Assembly (NCBI RefSeq): GCF_900156895.1
Contig: NZ_FTPD01000023.1
Span: 477,010 to 541,009 of the forward strand
Length of the DNA: 64,000 bases
Reading direction: 5' to 3'
Source of the DNA: Mesorhizobium prunaredense
Lineage (GTDB): Bacteria > Pseudomonadota > Alphaproteobacteria > Rhizobiales > Rhizobiaceae
In this document: positions 16,335 to 29,282 of the stretch, one piece after another
How positions within the stretch are numbered: the first letter of the stretch is position 1
How the letters are laid out: each line of letters opens with the position of its first letter
The notes under the pieces: model-generated
Told to the model about the DNA's origin: nothing
Database searches by the model: none
Seen by the model: only the letters and a program-made list of their open reading frames with translations
Translations under genes and position numbers: made by a program

Positions 16335-17789
16335 TCAGCGCGGCAGCACGCTCGATCCCATCAGCGCCTCGTCGATCGAACGCGCTGCCTGACGGCCCTC
16401 GCGGATCGCCCAGACGACCAGCGATTGACCGCGGCGCACATCGCCCGCCGCATAGAGCTTTTCGACGCTGGTCTTGTAGTCGCGATCATTGGCCTCGACG
16501 TTGTTCGAGCGGCGGCTGTCGATGGCGATCTTCATCTGGCCAGCCAGTTCCGACACCGGCCCGACGGCGGCCGGCCCGGCAAAGCCGATAGCGATGAAGG
16601 CGAGATCCGCGCGAATGACGAATTCCGTGCCGGCGATCGGCTTGCGCTTTTCATCGACCTCGCAGCATTTGACGCCGGTCAACGCGTCGTCCTCGCCGAT
16701 GAATTCGAGCGTTGCCACCTGGAACTCGCGCTCGGCGCCTTCCGCCTGCGAGGAAGAGGTGCGCATCTTCGTCGCCCAATAGGGCCAGACCGAAAGCTTG
16801 TCTTCCTTTTCCGGCGGCTGCGGCCGGATGTCGAGCTGGGTGACGCGAACGGCGCCCTGGCGGAAGGCGGTGCCGACGCAGTCGGACGCGGTGTCGCCGC
16901 CGCCGACGACGACGACATGCTGGCCGCCGGCGACGATCGGCGGCGAGGGCCACGCCACCGACTGGATCGGCTCGCCGCCGATGCGCTTGTTCTGCTGCAC
17001 CAGGTAAGGCATCGCGTCATGCACGCCGTCGAGATCGTCGCCGGGAATGTTGGCCGGGCGCGGCGTTTCCGAACCGCCGCAATAGAGCACCGCATCATAC
17101 TCGGCGAGCAGCTCCGCCACCGGCTTGTCGACGCCGACATTGATCCCGCAATGGAAGCTCACGCCCTCGCCTTGCATCTGCTCGATGCGCCGGTCGATGT
17201 AGTGCTTCTCGATCTTGAAGTCGGGGATGCCGTAGCGCATCAGCCCGCCCGGCCGGCTCTCGCGCTCATAAACGTGAACGTCGTGGCCGGCGCGGCCAAG
17301 CTGCTGGGCGGCCGCCATGCCGGCCGGCCCCGAGCCAATGACGGCGACGCGCTTGCCGGTCTTCCTTTCCGGCGGATAGGGCCGGATATGACCGGTTTCA
17401 TAGGCCTTGTCGGCGATTGCCTGCTCGATCGTCTTGATGGCGACCGGAATGTCCTCGAGGTTCAGCGTGCAGGCTTCCTCGCAAGGTGCCGGACAGATGC
17501 GGCCGGTGAATTCCGGGAAATTATTGGTCGAATGCAGGTTGCGGATCGCATTGTCCCAGTCGCCATTGTAGACGAGGTCGTTCCAGTCCGGGATCTGGTT
17601 GTGAACCGGGCAGCCGGTCGGCCCGTGACAGTACGGAATGCCGCAATCCATGCAGCGCGCGGCCTGTTTCTCGACTTCCTTGTCCGACATCGGCAGCGTG
17701 AACTCGCGAAAATGCCGGATGCGGTCGGAAGCCGGCTGGTACTTGTGCACCTGCCGGTCGATCTCGAGAAACCCTGTTACCTTGCCCAT
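16335..17789 (-). CDS. gltD: Glutamate synthase (NADPH) small subunit
   Basis: FAD/NADPH subunit of GOGAT, passing electrons to the large subunit for reductive amination of 2-oxoglutarate with glutamine. The 484-residue length is standard. The N-terminal ferredoxin-like region has cysteine clusters CMDCGIPYC, GCPVHNQIPDW and CPAPCEEACTL. Two dinucleotide folds follow: VAVIGSGPAGMAAAQQLG (FAD) and VVVVGGGDTASDCVGTA (NADPH), and the C-terminal AAGDVRRGQSLVVWAI closes the FAD site. ATG 17789 fits the family start (MGKVTGFLE). It lies 144 bases downstream of gltB on the same strand. Confidence 0.97.
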   Translation of the reverse strand: MGKVTGFLEIDRQVHKYQPASDRIRHFREFTLPMSDKEVEKQAARCMDCGIPYCHGPTGCPVHNQIPDWNDLVYNGDWDNAIRNLHSTNNFPEFTGRICPAPCEEACTLNLEDIPVAIKTIEQAIADKAYETGHIRPYPPERKTGKRVAVIGSGPAGMAAAQQLGRAGHDVHVYERESRPGGLMRYGIPDFKIEKHYIDRRIEQMQGEGVSFHCGINVGVDKPVAELLAEYDAVLYCGGSETPRPANIPGDDLDGVHDAMPYLVQQNKRIGGEPIQSVAWPSPPIVAGGQHVVVVGGGDTASDCVGTAFRQGAVRVTQLDIRPQPPEKEDKLSVWPYWATKMRTSSSQAEGAEREFQVATLEFIGEDDALTGVKCCEVDEKRKPIAGTEFVIRADLAFIAIGFAGPAAVGPVSELAGQMKIAIDSRRSNNVEANDRDYKTSVEKLYAAGDVRRGQSLVVWAIREGRQAARSIDEALMGSSVLPR

Positions 17790-17933
17790 AGTCCAGTCCC
17801 TGCTGTCCAGATGGCGCGCTCGACGACGCACCCGTTAACCTCATAAGGCAGCCATGGCAACCTTCAGTCCGAGGCCAGGATTGTTGATGAAGGCGTCGAC
17901 CGGGAGGCTTGGCTTCCCGGCAAATCCCAAAGC

Positions 17934-22682
<4,749 letters not shown>

Positions 22683-22911
22683 CGTCCTGTCCTCCATTCC
22701 CCGCCCTTAGGGCGCTGGTTTCCGTTGGGAAGCGCATGAGCTTCCCTCTCATCCTTGCGGCACGTCTTGCGAAATCCTTGCCGAACCAGGTGGCCTGGCT
22801 CGCATCCGGCAATCGTACAGGCCAGAGCCAGGCTGTCTACCTGTCGCTCGCGGCAACGGCCGGAGAGGCCCAATCATACGCCAATCCAGCCTGTTTTGTG
22901 CGACAAAATAA

Positions 22912-22926
22912 GACAGCACTACTGTC
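22912..22926. promoter_or_regulatory. GACAG inverted repeat in the gltB upstream region
   Basis: GACAG (22912-22916) and CTGTC (22922-22926) flank five bases, and further GACAGA boxes occur at about 22940 and 22987 in the AT-richer stretch 230-310 bases before gltB. Such spaced boxes could serve an Lrp- or LysR-type regulator. The rest of the 574-base gltB/aldolase gap holds no gene, only the repeat and hairpin listed next. Confidence 0.3.
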
Positions 22927-23047
22927 CTAAATTTTTATGACAGAAATTGCGGATGCGCACAAGACCGATTCACAACAATCGTGGGCATATAAAGACAGAA
23001 AATTACGCGCCACCCGGCCAAAACGCAACCTTCAGTCGTCCACCTCA

Positions 23048-23125
23048 TGCATGTCGCGCAAAAGTGTTCAGCGGTTTTGCGATAACGACATGCATGAAAA
23101 CAACAACCTAAAGCGCGTCGCATGA
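23048..23125 (-). repeat. Interspersed repeat, family A, copy 3 (inverted)
   Basis: The reverse complement of this 78-base block is nearly identical to 16186-16262: TCATGCGACGCGCTTTAGG, TTGTTGTTTT, TGTCGTTATCGCAAAACCGC, TTTGCGCGACATGCA. With copy 2 it brackets the gltDB genes in opposite orientation. Confidence 0.9.
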
Positions 23126-23152
23126 GGTTAGCCGAACGCGACGCGCTTTAGG
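23107..23152. repeat. 15-bp perfect inverted repeat beside repeat copy 3
   Basis: CCTAAAGCGCGTCGC (23107-23121) is exactly complementary to 23138-23152, with a 16-base loop. One arm belongs to repeat family A and the other arm lies outside it, so part of the element is duplicated in inverted form. Confidence 0.85.
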
Positions 23153-23256
23153 TCCCGGCCTCTCGCTGGCTTTACCGCTTTTCCGCCGCTTGGCACTTGC
23201 GGGCGGCATGCGAAAGCGGCCAAGGTCGCCTCGATTTTCCCAGCACAGGCAAACGC

Positions 23257-24309
23257 ATGAATTTCGCTTCCGACAATTGGGCAGGCGCCCATCCCGACAT
23301 CTCCGCCAATTTATCCCGACATGCCGCAGGTGCTGCCACTGCTTACGGCGACAGCGACTTGGACCGCGCCATCTATCGGCGCTTCAGCGAAGTCTTCGAA
23401 CGCGAGGTCGCAGTGTTCTTCGTCGCGACCGGTACGGCGGCCAACGCCCTCTCCATGAGCGCGTGCAACCGCATTGGCGGCGTCGCCTTCTGTCATTCCG
23501 AAGCGCATGTGACCGTCGATGAATTCGGCGCGTCGGGCTTTTACACCGGAGGAGCGCGTATGTCGCCGGTGCCGGGGGCATTGGGGCGCATCGATCCGCA
23601 GGCGCTCGATAGGGCCATCATGCGCTATTCCCAAGACCTGACTCCCGCCGGGCAACCGATGGCGGTCACGATCACGCAGGCGACTGAAGTCGGCACCGTC
23701 TACACCGCCGCCGAGATCACAGCCATCTCCGAAGTGAGCCATCGTCATGGGTTGCCTCTGCATATGGACGGCGCGCGCTTCGCCAACGCGATTGCCGCGA
23801 TAGACACCACTGTGGCGGAAATGACCTGGAAGAGCGGCGTCGACATCGTCTCCTTTGGCGGCACCAAGAACGGCTGCTGGATGGCCGACGCAGTCGTGGT
23901 TCTTAATCCAGACCTGGGGCATGATTTGCGCCTGTCGCGCCAGCGCGCCGCCCAGAACTTTTCCAAGTCGCGCTTCATCTCGGCCCAGTTCGAAGCCTAT
24001 TTCGCCAACGATCTGTGGCTGGAAACCGCGCGACACGCCAACGCCATGTCGGCTCGGCTGGCAGCAGCAATTGAGGATACAGCTTCGGCCCGGCTCGCCT
24101 GGCTTCCCCAGGCCAATGAAGTCTTCGCAATCCTCAGCCGCGACAATGCCGCACGACTGCAGGCCGTCGGCGCCAAATTCTACGAATGGGGGGTGCCGCA
24201 CGGCCTTGACGGCCATATCGGCGAGGACGAAGCGCTCTATCGTTTCGTCACCAGCTTTGCGACCACGGTCGAAGAGGTCGACCGCTTTGGCGAGCTAATT
24301 GCTGGATAG
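23257..24309 (+). CDS. ltaE: Low-specificity L-threonine aldolase (beta-eliminating lyase family)
   Basis: PLP enzyme of fold type I that splits L-threonine or L-allo-threonine into glycine and acetaldehyde (the family also handles 3-hydroxy-amino acids in general). The 350 residues start with the family-typical FASDNWAGAHPDI, show FFVATGTAANALS and HMDGARFANAIAA, and carry the PLP lysine in SFGGTKNG at about residue 208. ATG 23257 begins the conserved N-terminus; no strong ribosome site is present. It is convergent with the hsp20 gene, and the two share a terminator. Confidence 0.88.
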   Translation: MNFASDNWAGAHPDISANLSRHAAGAATAYGDSDLDRAIYRRFSEVFEREVAVFFVATGTAANALSMSACNRIGGVAFCHSEAHVTVDEFGASGFYTGGARMSPVPGALGRIDPQALDRAIMRYSQDLTPAGQPMAVTITQATEVGTVYTAAEITAISEVSHRHGLPLHMDGARFANAIAAIDTTVAEMTWKSGVDIVSFGGTKNGCWMADAVVVLNPDLGHDLRLSRQRAAQNFSKSRFISAQFEAYFANDLWLETARHANAMSARLAAAIEDTASARLAWLPQANEVFAILSRDNAARLQAVGAKFYEWGVPHGLDGHIGEDEALYRFVTSFATTVEEVDRFGELIAG

Positions 24310-24323
24310 CAGCAATCTAATTC

Positions 24324-24353
24324 AAAAAGGGCGGCGCCAGGCGCCGCCCTTCG
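24324..24353 (-). terminator. Terminator between convergent ltaE and hsp20
   Basis: GGGCGGCGCC (24329-24338) pairs with 24340-24349. On the minus strand the stem is followed by five T (the A-run at 24324-24328), a textbook terminator for hsp20; the plus-strand T-run is poor, so it may serve ltaE less well. Confidence 0.85.
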
Positions 24354-24381
24354 TCCCTTTAGGTCGTCCTTGTCACGCAGC

Positions 24382-24846
24382 TTACGCGGCGGTCTTGGCC
24401 TCGATCTGCTTGGCCTTCGCCGAAGACGCGGAGATCGCGATCTTGCGCGGCTTCAGCTCCTCGGGGATATTGCGCTTGAGGTCGACGAAGAGCAGGCCGT
24501 TCTTCAGCGAGGCGCCGACGACATCAACATGGTCGGCAAGCTGGAAGCGGCGCTCAAAGGCCCGGCTGGCGATACCGCGATAGAGCAGTTCGGAGCCTTC
24601 GCCATTGCCCTCCTTGCGCTCACCCTTGACGGTCAGAACGTTGCGGTGAGCCTCGATCGAGAGTTCATCGTCCGAGAAGCCGGCGACCGCCATCGAGATG
24701 CGATAAGAATCCTCACCGGTGCGCTCGATGTTGTAGGGCGGATAGGTCTGCGCACCTTCGGGCTGCGCAAGCGAATCGAGCATGGTGAACAGCCGGTCGA
24801 AACCGACGGTCGAACGATAGAGCGGGGAAAAATCAACGTGACGCAT
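24382..24846 (-). CDS. hspH: Small heat-shock protein, Hsp20/IbpA family
   Basis: ATP-independent holdase chaperone of 154 residues that binds unfolding proteins during heat stress. It has the class A rhizobial start (MRHVDFSPLYRSTVGFDRLF), an alpha-crystallin domain (about 35-130) with YPPYNIERTGEDSYRI, VAGFSDDELSIEA, KGERKE and GIASRAFERRFQLADHV, and a C-terminal tail with the oligomerising I-X-I-type motif (PRKIAI). A sigma-32-like promoter lies about 105-135 bases upstream and the leader folds over the ribosome site (both listed separately), so heat induction is expected at two levels. Confidence 0.93.
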   Translation of the reverse strand: MRHVDFSPLYRSTVGFDRLFTMLDSLAQPEGAQTYPPYNIERTGEDSYRISMAVAGFSDDELSIEAHRNVLTVKGERKEGNGEGSELLYRGIASRAFERRFQLADHVDVVGASLKNGLLFVDLKRNIPEELKPRKIAISASSAKAKQIEAKTAA

Positions 24847-24945
24847 AGTGTGTTCTCCTGTTGAGCAACAAGGTTTGCGTATGGCCGGTGCGAAACCCGT
24901 GAAGGCGTTCCGGATAGGCCAGCGGCCCCGACATTGGCGGCCGCA
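24847..24945 (-). promoter_or_regulatory. ROSE-like RNA thermometer in the hsp20 leader
   Basis: The 5' leader of about 100 bases contains GC-rich hairpins and ends, just before the ATG, in a weak hairpin in which CCTTGTTG pairs with CAACAGG (24857-24873), so that the AGGAG ribosome site (24855-24859) is tied up. The TTGCT...AGGAG arrangement is the hallmark of ROSE elements, which hold rhizobial small heat-shock mRNAs silent until heat melts the final stem. The fold was drawn by eye. Confidence 0.6.
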
Positions 24946-24951
24946 GCAGAC

Positions 24952-24980
24952 ATTTGGGGAGCACCAGAAGGCATTTCAAG
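24952..24980 (-). promoter_or_regulatory. RpoH (sigma-32)-type promoter of hsp20
   Basis: On the minus strand CTTGAAA (24974-24980) and CCCCAAAT (24952-24959) are separated by 14 bases, close to the heat-shock sigma consensus CTTGAAA-N11-16-CCCCATNT. The inferred start near 24945 gives a leader of ROSE length. Confidence 0.65.
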
Positions 24981-25117
24981 ATTCTGCCGCCTCGATGAAC
25001 GGCAGATGAACCGCGGCTTCGGCGGACGTTCAGCTAAGTCGCGCTAATCTGCTTCCAGGATCAAGGAACAGGCGGCGGTTACAGCGTCGCGCGTCCGCTC
25101 GGACATGCAAGGAAGCT

Positions 25118-25181
25118 GTAACACTTTGATTGCGCATGATTCACAGCGAAAATCGGCTGCGGTTTTCGGGGTTATGCGCGA
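25118..25181. repeat. Intergenic repeat, family B
   Basis: AACACTTTGATTGCGCATGAT leads into an inverted core, CGAAAATCGGCTGCGGTTTTCGGG, and ends in ATGCGCGAG; GCGCAT and ATGCGC mark its ends. A shorter fragment (AGCACTTTGACTTGCGCATGA) is at about 47115-47138 and related palindromes lie at 3908-3952 and 28207-28236. It is the only structure seen in 24981-25395. Confidence 0.7.
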
Positions 25182-25395
25182 GATTGCCGCAACGGGGCCG
25201 ACCGGGTGTAACGTCCCTTCCTCCCGGATCGACGGGGGGCCGGAAGCATGCCGCAAGCTGCTTTCGGCCTCACTCGCCGGCTGCCTCGTTCAGCCTTTCC
25301 AACGCGTCCGGAATTCCTTTGCTTTTGCTGCATGGGCGTCTATGCCTACCAAAGCTTGCGCCATGCAGGCAGCGACACTTAAGACGCAGCGCCGA

Positions 25396-26370
25396 ATGAC
25401 GGACCTCCTCGACAAAATTCCCCTCTTCCGCGAAATTCCGGGCAATCCGCTACCGGAAAATGCGGCCGGTGGTTTCTTCACCACGCGCGACGGCAAAAAG
25501 ATCCGTTATGGCCTCTTTGCCGCCGTTGCCCGCCCGATGAAGGGCACCGTGGTCGTCTTGACCGGCCGCAACGAGTGCATCGAAAAGTATTTCGAGACCA
25601 TCCGCAACCTCGCCGACCGCGGCTTTGGCGTCGCCACCTTTGACTGGCGCGGCCAAGGCGGTTCCGACCGGCTGATCAGCGATCGCGAGCGCGGCTACGT
25701 CCGCAGTTTCTTCGACTACACCGGCGACCTGGAACAGTTCTTCGAGGAGATCGTGCTGCCCGACTGCCGGGGGCCGTATTACATACTGGCCCATTCGGCC
25801 GGGGCGGTGATCACGCTGCTTGCCGGGCCGTCGATGGTGAACCGCGTACGGCGCATGGTGCTGATCGCGCCCTTCCTGGCGGTGCCCGACCTGCCGGTCT
25901 CGACAACCACCGTTCGCCGCCTCTGCTCACTGTTCTGTCTGCTGGGCCTTGGCAAGCTTTATGCCGCCTGGGGTCCGCGGCCCAGAAAAACCATACCCTT
26001 TGCCGTCAACAAGGTGACATCGGATCCCGAGCGGTATCGGCGCAACACGCTGCTCTACGAAACCTACCCGCAGTTGGCGCTCGGCGGCCCGACGATCCGC
26101 TGGCTGAAAGCGGCGGCGCAGGCCTCCGAGGCGATCAGCGATCCCGACTTCATGGCCAGGATCCGGGTTCCCTTGCTGGTGGTCGCCGCCGGCGCCGACC
26201 AGGTCGTCTCGACGAAAGCGGTGGAAACCTACACCAGACGCCTGCGTCTCGGTTCGCTGCTGGTGATCGATGGTGCACGCCATGAAATATTGCAGGAAGC
26301 CGACTTCTATCGCGAGCAGTTCTTTGCCGCCTTCGATGCCTTCATTCCGGGAAGCGACGACACCGCCTGA
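25396..26370 (+). CDS. Alpha/beta hydrolase, lysophospholipase/monoacylglycerol lipase-like
   Basis: Serine hydrolase of 324 residues, related to PldB-type lysophospholipases. Visible are VVVLTGRNECIEKYFE (oxyanion strand region), FDWRGQGGSDR, the nucleophile elbow AHSAGA (Ser about residue 137), the Asp region VVAAGADQVVS and the catalytic His in GARHEILQE near residue 296. An in-frame upstream extension to 25105 runs into repeat DNA, so ATG 25396 (MTDLLDKIPLF) is preferred. No signal peptide; it probably acts on membrane lipids from the cytosol. It is a single gene convergent with the DUF1579-like gene. Confidence 0.82.
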   Translation: MTDLLDKIPLFREIPGNPLPENAAGGFFTTRDGKKIRYGLFAAVARPMKGTVVVLTGRNECIEKYFETIRNLADRGFGVATFDWRGQGGSDRLISDRERGYVRSFFDYTGDLEQFFEEIVLPDCRGPYYILAHSAGAVITLLAGPSMVNRVRRMVLIAPFLAVPDLPVSTTTVRRLCSLFCLLGLGKLYAAWGPRPRKTIPFAVNKVTSDPERYRRNTLLYETYPQLALGGPTIRWLKAAAQASEAISDPDFMARIRVPLLVVAAGADQVVSTKAVETYTRRLRLGSLLVIDGARHEILQEADFYREQFFAAFDAFIPGSDDTA

Positions 26371-26409
26371 TTGAGTGCCGTGCTCCCTCCGGACGCGCAA
26401 AAGACCGCT

Positions 26410-26436
26410 CCAAATCATTGAAAATCCATGATTTGG
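26410..26436. terminator. Hairpin between convergent hydrolase and DUF1579-like genes
   Basis: CCAAATCAT (26410-26418) pairs exactly with ATGATTTGG (26428-26436). It is centred in a 98-base convergent gap, the right place for shared termination, though the T-runs are weak. Confidence 0.5.
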
Positions 26437-26468
26437 CTTGAAAAATGACTTCCAAGTCGATCGTCGGC

Positions 26469-26996
26469 CTACACTTGCCGGGCGAAATCCATGATCCAAT
26501 TGGTCTCCCAGATCTTGCCGCCATCCGGTGAAAAAGCTTGCTCCCAGCGCGCCGATTTTTCAGCAATCCGCGACCACAGGAAGCGAACCTGGATATCGCG
26601 TCCGTCAAAAACGTCTTCACACAGGAATGTGCCGACGCCTGCTTCGAAGGCGCCGCGCATCGGAATATCGATGGTCGCCGGGTTGCGGCCGTCGATCCAC
26701 CAGATCGACCATTGTCTCGTCGCCGGATCGAAGGTCCGCAGCGTGGCGGCACGATAGGCGCCGCCGGGCAATTCAATCACATTGTCATCGACATTGCCGA
26801 GCCCGCCAAGGATCGGGCGCACCTCGCATGTCCCGCCAAACACGTCCCAGTTCGTGTCGCCTTGCAGGCGCTTCTGCAACCTTCGATGGTTGACGTTCCA
26901 GCGTCCGAAGAAGAAATCGAAATCGGCCCGCCCATCTGCTGGAGCATTTTCTACTGGAGCATCTTCGGAACGGCTGGTTGTTGACTGCGTCGGCAT
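26469..26996 (-). CDS. Conserved hypothetical protein, DUF1579/heme-binding-like lipocalin fold
   Basis: Protein of 175 residues with no signal peptide. It has FDFFFGRWNVNHRRL near residue 30 and repeated strand patterns with GGLGNVDDNVIELPGG, RTFDPATRQWSIWWID and FSPDGGKIWETNWIMDF at the end, the pattern of the DUF1579 group of small beta-barrels. The biochemical role is not known. ATG 26996 has a GGGAGGGAG site; a longer in-frame start at 27044 lacks one. Its nearest same-strand neighbour upstream is hisN, with about 100 bases between them. Confidence 0.7.
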   Translation of the reverse strand: MPTQSTTSRSEDAPVENAPADGRADFDFFFGRWNVNHRRLQKRLQGDTNWDVFGGTCEVRPILGGLGNVDDNVIELPGGAYRAATLRTFDPATRQWSIWWIDGRNPATIDIPMRGAFEAGVGTFLCEDVFDGRDIQVRFLWSRIAEKSARWEQAFSPDGGKIWETNWIMDFARQV

Positions 26997-27093
26997 GAGG
27001 CTCCCTCCCGTGGCATCATCTCCATAGCCGAGAGCTGCTGACACCCTGCTGTCAGGAGGGTTGGGAAATCACCGCCCGAACGCTTTTTCCCGC

Positions 27094-27867
27094 TCAGCCA
27101 CGCAACGCCGCCATCGCGGCGGCATGAAGCTCCGGCGTTGCCGCAGCCAGGATGTCGCCGCCCCTTTCCGCCGGCCCGCCCTCGAAGGTGGTGACGACGC
27201 CGCCGGCCTTCTCGATGATCGGGATCAGCGCGACGATATCGTAGGGTTTCAAACCGGGGTCGGCGACGATGTCGACGCTTCCCGCAGCGACCATGGCGAA
27301 GGCATAGCAGTCGGTGCCGTAGCGGGCGAGCTGGACCTGCCGCTCGAACAGGTCGTAGCGCAGGCGCGCGTCTCCCTTGAACAGTGCCGGCGTGGTGGTG
27401 AACAACGTCGCCTCGGCGAGGCTTGTCGTCTTGCGTGTCGTCAGCCGTCGCGGTCCGCCCGGGCCTTCATAATGGGCGCCGGACGCGTTGGCGTAGAAAA
27501 GCTCGCCGGTGAAGGGCTGCGACATCATGCCGGCAACGGCATCGCCGTCGACCGTCAGCCCGACCAATGTTCCCCACACCGGCAGGCCGGAAATGAAGGC
27601 GCGGGTGCCGTCGATCGGATCGATCACCCAGACATGCCTGCTGGAAATGTTCTCGCTGCCATGCTCCTCGCCGAGAATGCCGTGATCGGGATATTCCGCT
27701 GATATAAGCGCCCGGATGACCCGCTCGGCCTCGCGGTCGGCCTCGGTGACCGGGTCGAAGCTGCCTTGCTCCTTGTTGGCGACCGCGCCTTGGCTGCGGA
27801 AGCGCGGCAAGGTTTCGGCTGCGGCGGCATGCGCAATGCGCCGCATGAAATCGATGCTGATGTCCAA
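27094..27867 (-). CDS. hisN: Histidinol-phosphatase, inositol monophosphatase family
   Basis: Mg2+-dependent phosphatase of 257 residues. It shows the family metal-site motifs: EADREAERVIR, GEEHGSE, and WVIDPIDGTRAFISGLP. The C-terminal half includes RYGTDCYAFAMVAAGSVDIVADPGLKPYDIVALIPI, which marks the histidinol-phosphatase branch more than true inositol phosphatases. An ORF extension upstream has no similarity and no starts with ribosome sites; TTG 27867 follows GGGAG by six bases and gives the usual N-terminus (MDISIDFMRRIAHAA). The 366-base gap upstream contains the mmgR sRNA gene on the other strand. Confidence 0.85.
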   Translation of the reverse strand: MDISIDFMRRIAHAAAAETLPRFRSQGAVANKEQGSFDPVTEADREAERVIRALISAEYPDHGILGEEHGSENISSRHVWVIDPIDGTRAFISGLPVWGTLVGLTVDGDAVAGMMSQPFTGELFYANASGAHYEGPGGPRRLTTRKTTSLAEATLFTTTPALFKGDARLRYDLFERQVQLARYGTDCYAFAMVAAGSVDIVADPGLKPYDIVALIPIIEKAGGVVTTFEGGPAERGGDILAAATPELHAAAMAALRG

Positions 27868-28034
27868 CTGATTCTCCCGCGTTGTAGGGTGCTGGAACCG
27901 TCGTTTGCCTGTGGTTTTCCGCCAAAACAAGGGCGTGCGGAACTTTTGCGCATCGTCCTGTTGCTCGAATGCAACGCTGGCGCCCTCGAATTCAGTTTCC
28001 ACATCATAGTGAATTAAAAACGCCGGTCGACGGC

Positions 28035-28063
28035 TTGACATTTGTGCATCGCACAATAGATTT
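28035..28063 (+). promoter_or_regulatory. mmgR promoter with TTGTGC-N3-GCACAA palindrome
   Basis: A consensus -35 box TTGACA (28035-28040) is followed at about 16-17 bases by TAGATT/AGATTT as -10. Between them lies a perfect palindrome, TTGTGCATCGCACAA (28042-28056), placed where a repressor would occlude RNA polymerase. It resembles the TGC-rich sites bound by PhaR/AniA, the polyhydroxybutyrate regulator; that assignment is an inference. Confidence 0.75.
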
Positions 28064-28069
28064 GTTCTC

Positions 28070-28153
28070 GGACAGGCTTTCCTGTCCATGCCCTCCTTGG
28101 GCGTTTCCTCCCTAGACTTCGACCGTGTCGTGCAAACGATGCGGTCTTTTTTT
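28070..28153 (+). ncRNA. mmgR: MmgR small RNA (alpha-r8 family)
   Basis: An 84-base untranslated transcript is predicted. It begins with a 7-bp hairpin (GGACAGG, 28070-28076, with 28081-28087), then a GCCC/GGGC stem, a single-stranded TTTCCTCCCT (28104-28113), and ends in an intrinsic terminator: GACCGTGTCG (28121-28130) pairs with 28137-28146 through two G-U wobbles, followed by seven T. The TTTCCTCCCT decamer, size, terminator and location beside hisN and an N-formylglutamate amidohydrolase gene match my recollection of MmgR of Sinorhizobium meliloti, an Hfq-associated RNA that limits polyhydroxybutyrate storage. The decamer can pair with ribosome sites of target mRNAs. Confidence 0.82.
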
Positions 28154-28206
28154 CAGCGCAGCATCCAGCCGATCGCGCGTCCCCGACCCGCACGCGCAGA
28201 ATCCCA

Positions 28207-28236
28207 CGTAAAAATCGCTTCCGATTTTCGGCATCA
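28207..28236. repeat. Short AAAATCG/CGATTTT palindrome over the 3' end of the amidohydrolase gene
   Basis: AAAATCGCTTCCGATTTTCGG matches the core of the palindromes at 3908-3952 and 25118-25181. It ends within the stop-codon region of the minus-strand amidohydrolase gene and could act as its terminator. Confidence 0.45.
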
Positions 28237-29190
28237 TTCGGCGGCGAGCGGCAGATCGATAAAATGGTGGTTGGGCATCGCCATCAGGTCGGCCGAGAAT
28301 TGCGCCAGATCGTCGGCGAGCGCATCGAAGCCGGCGGATTTCTGGAACGTCCGCTCGTTCATGTAAAGCCCGCGATTGACCTCGATCTGCAGTGCATGAA
28401 GATGGCGCACGGGGCGGCCATAATGCTCGGTGATGAAGCCTCCGGCATAGGGTTTGTTGTGGGCGACGGTGTAGCCCATGCCGATCAGCAGGCCGATCGC
28501 CGTCTCGGTCAACGCTGCCGAGGCGGAGATGCCGAAACGGTCGCCGACGATGAAGTCGGGCCTGACACCGCTGTCGCCGACCCTGATGCTCGCCGGCATC
28601 GAGTGGCAATCGATCAGCACGGCAAAGCCGAACCGCGCATGGGTCCTGGTCAAAAGCCGTTTTAGCGTCTCGTGATAAGGCTTGTAGACAGCCTCGATGC
28701 GCGCGACGGCTTCCGCCAGCGGCAAGCGGCCGGCGTAGATTTCGAGCCCCTCTCCCACCAGCTTGGGCACGGTGCCAAGCCCGCCAGCTACGCGCGCCGA
28801 GCGGATGTTGCAGAACGACGGCACGGGTTCGGCGAACATGCGCGGATCGAGTTCCCACGGCTCCCGGTTGACATCGAGATAGGCGCGCGGGAAGTTTGCC
28901 GCCAGCATCGGCGCGCCGAGCGCGACGGCGCCGCCGAACAATTCGTCGACATAGCAATCTTCGGAGCGGCGGATGGCGTTTCGATCCAGCCTTGCCATCG
29001 CCAGGAACCGGTCCGGATAGTGACGGCCGCTATGCGGCGAGTTGAAGAGGAAGGGGACGCGCTGTTCGGCGCCCGACCGGATTTCGAAGGGGGGAACGAC
29101 CGAAAAATCCTCGGCTGCCGTTTTCAATTTGAACGAATCCGGAAACACCAATGCATCATGGTTGGAAAGGTGCCACCTCGCCGGCCGCAT
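28234..29190 (-). CDS. N-formylglutamate amidohydrolase family protein (first of two)
   Basis: Zinc amidohydrolase of the FGase/HutG family, 318 residues. Metal- and substrate-site features include NSPHSGRHYP (His), RRSEDCYVDELFGG, FPRAYLDVNREPWELDP (Arg/Asp), LIDCHSMPAS (His) and HALQIEVNRGLYMNE. True HutG releases glutamate from N-formylglutamate in histidine breakdown, but no hut genes are near, so the amide substrate is open. The first in-frame ATG is at 29190; TTG/GTG codons about 13 residues later are alternatives since the first residues are not conserved. It is divergent from cpdR and follows the mmgR locus. Confidence 0.82.
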   Translation of the reverse strand: MRPARWHLSNHDALVFPDSFKLKTAAEDFSVVPPFEIRSGAEQRVPFLFNSPHSGRHYPDRFLAMARLDRNAIRRSEDCYVDELFGGAVALGAPMLAANFPRAYLDVNREPWELDPRMFAEPVPSFCNIRSARVAGGLGTVPKLVGEGLEIYAGRLPLAEAVARIEAVYKPYHETLKRLLTRTHARFGFAVLIDCHSMPASIRVGDSGVRPDFIVGDRFGISASAALTETAIGLLIGMGYTVAHNKPYAGGFITEHYGRPVRHLHALQIEVNRGLYMNERTFQKSAGFDALADDLAQFSADLMAMPNHHFIDLPLAAE

Positions 29191-29282
29191 GTCCAGCGTT
29201 TCGGCGTCCGGGCCGCTTTGTTAAAGGCCGATCGGGCCTTTATCGTTCACTTGATGTTTACCCTCACCTCCTCATATACAGG

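Noticed and set aside
16425..17846. 473-residue plus-strand frame opposite gltD
   Set aside because: Shadow of gltD; no family and no ribosome site.
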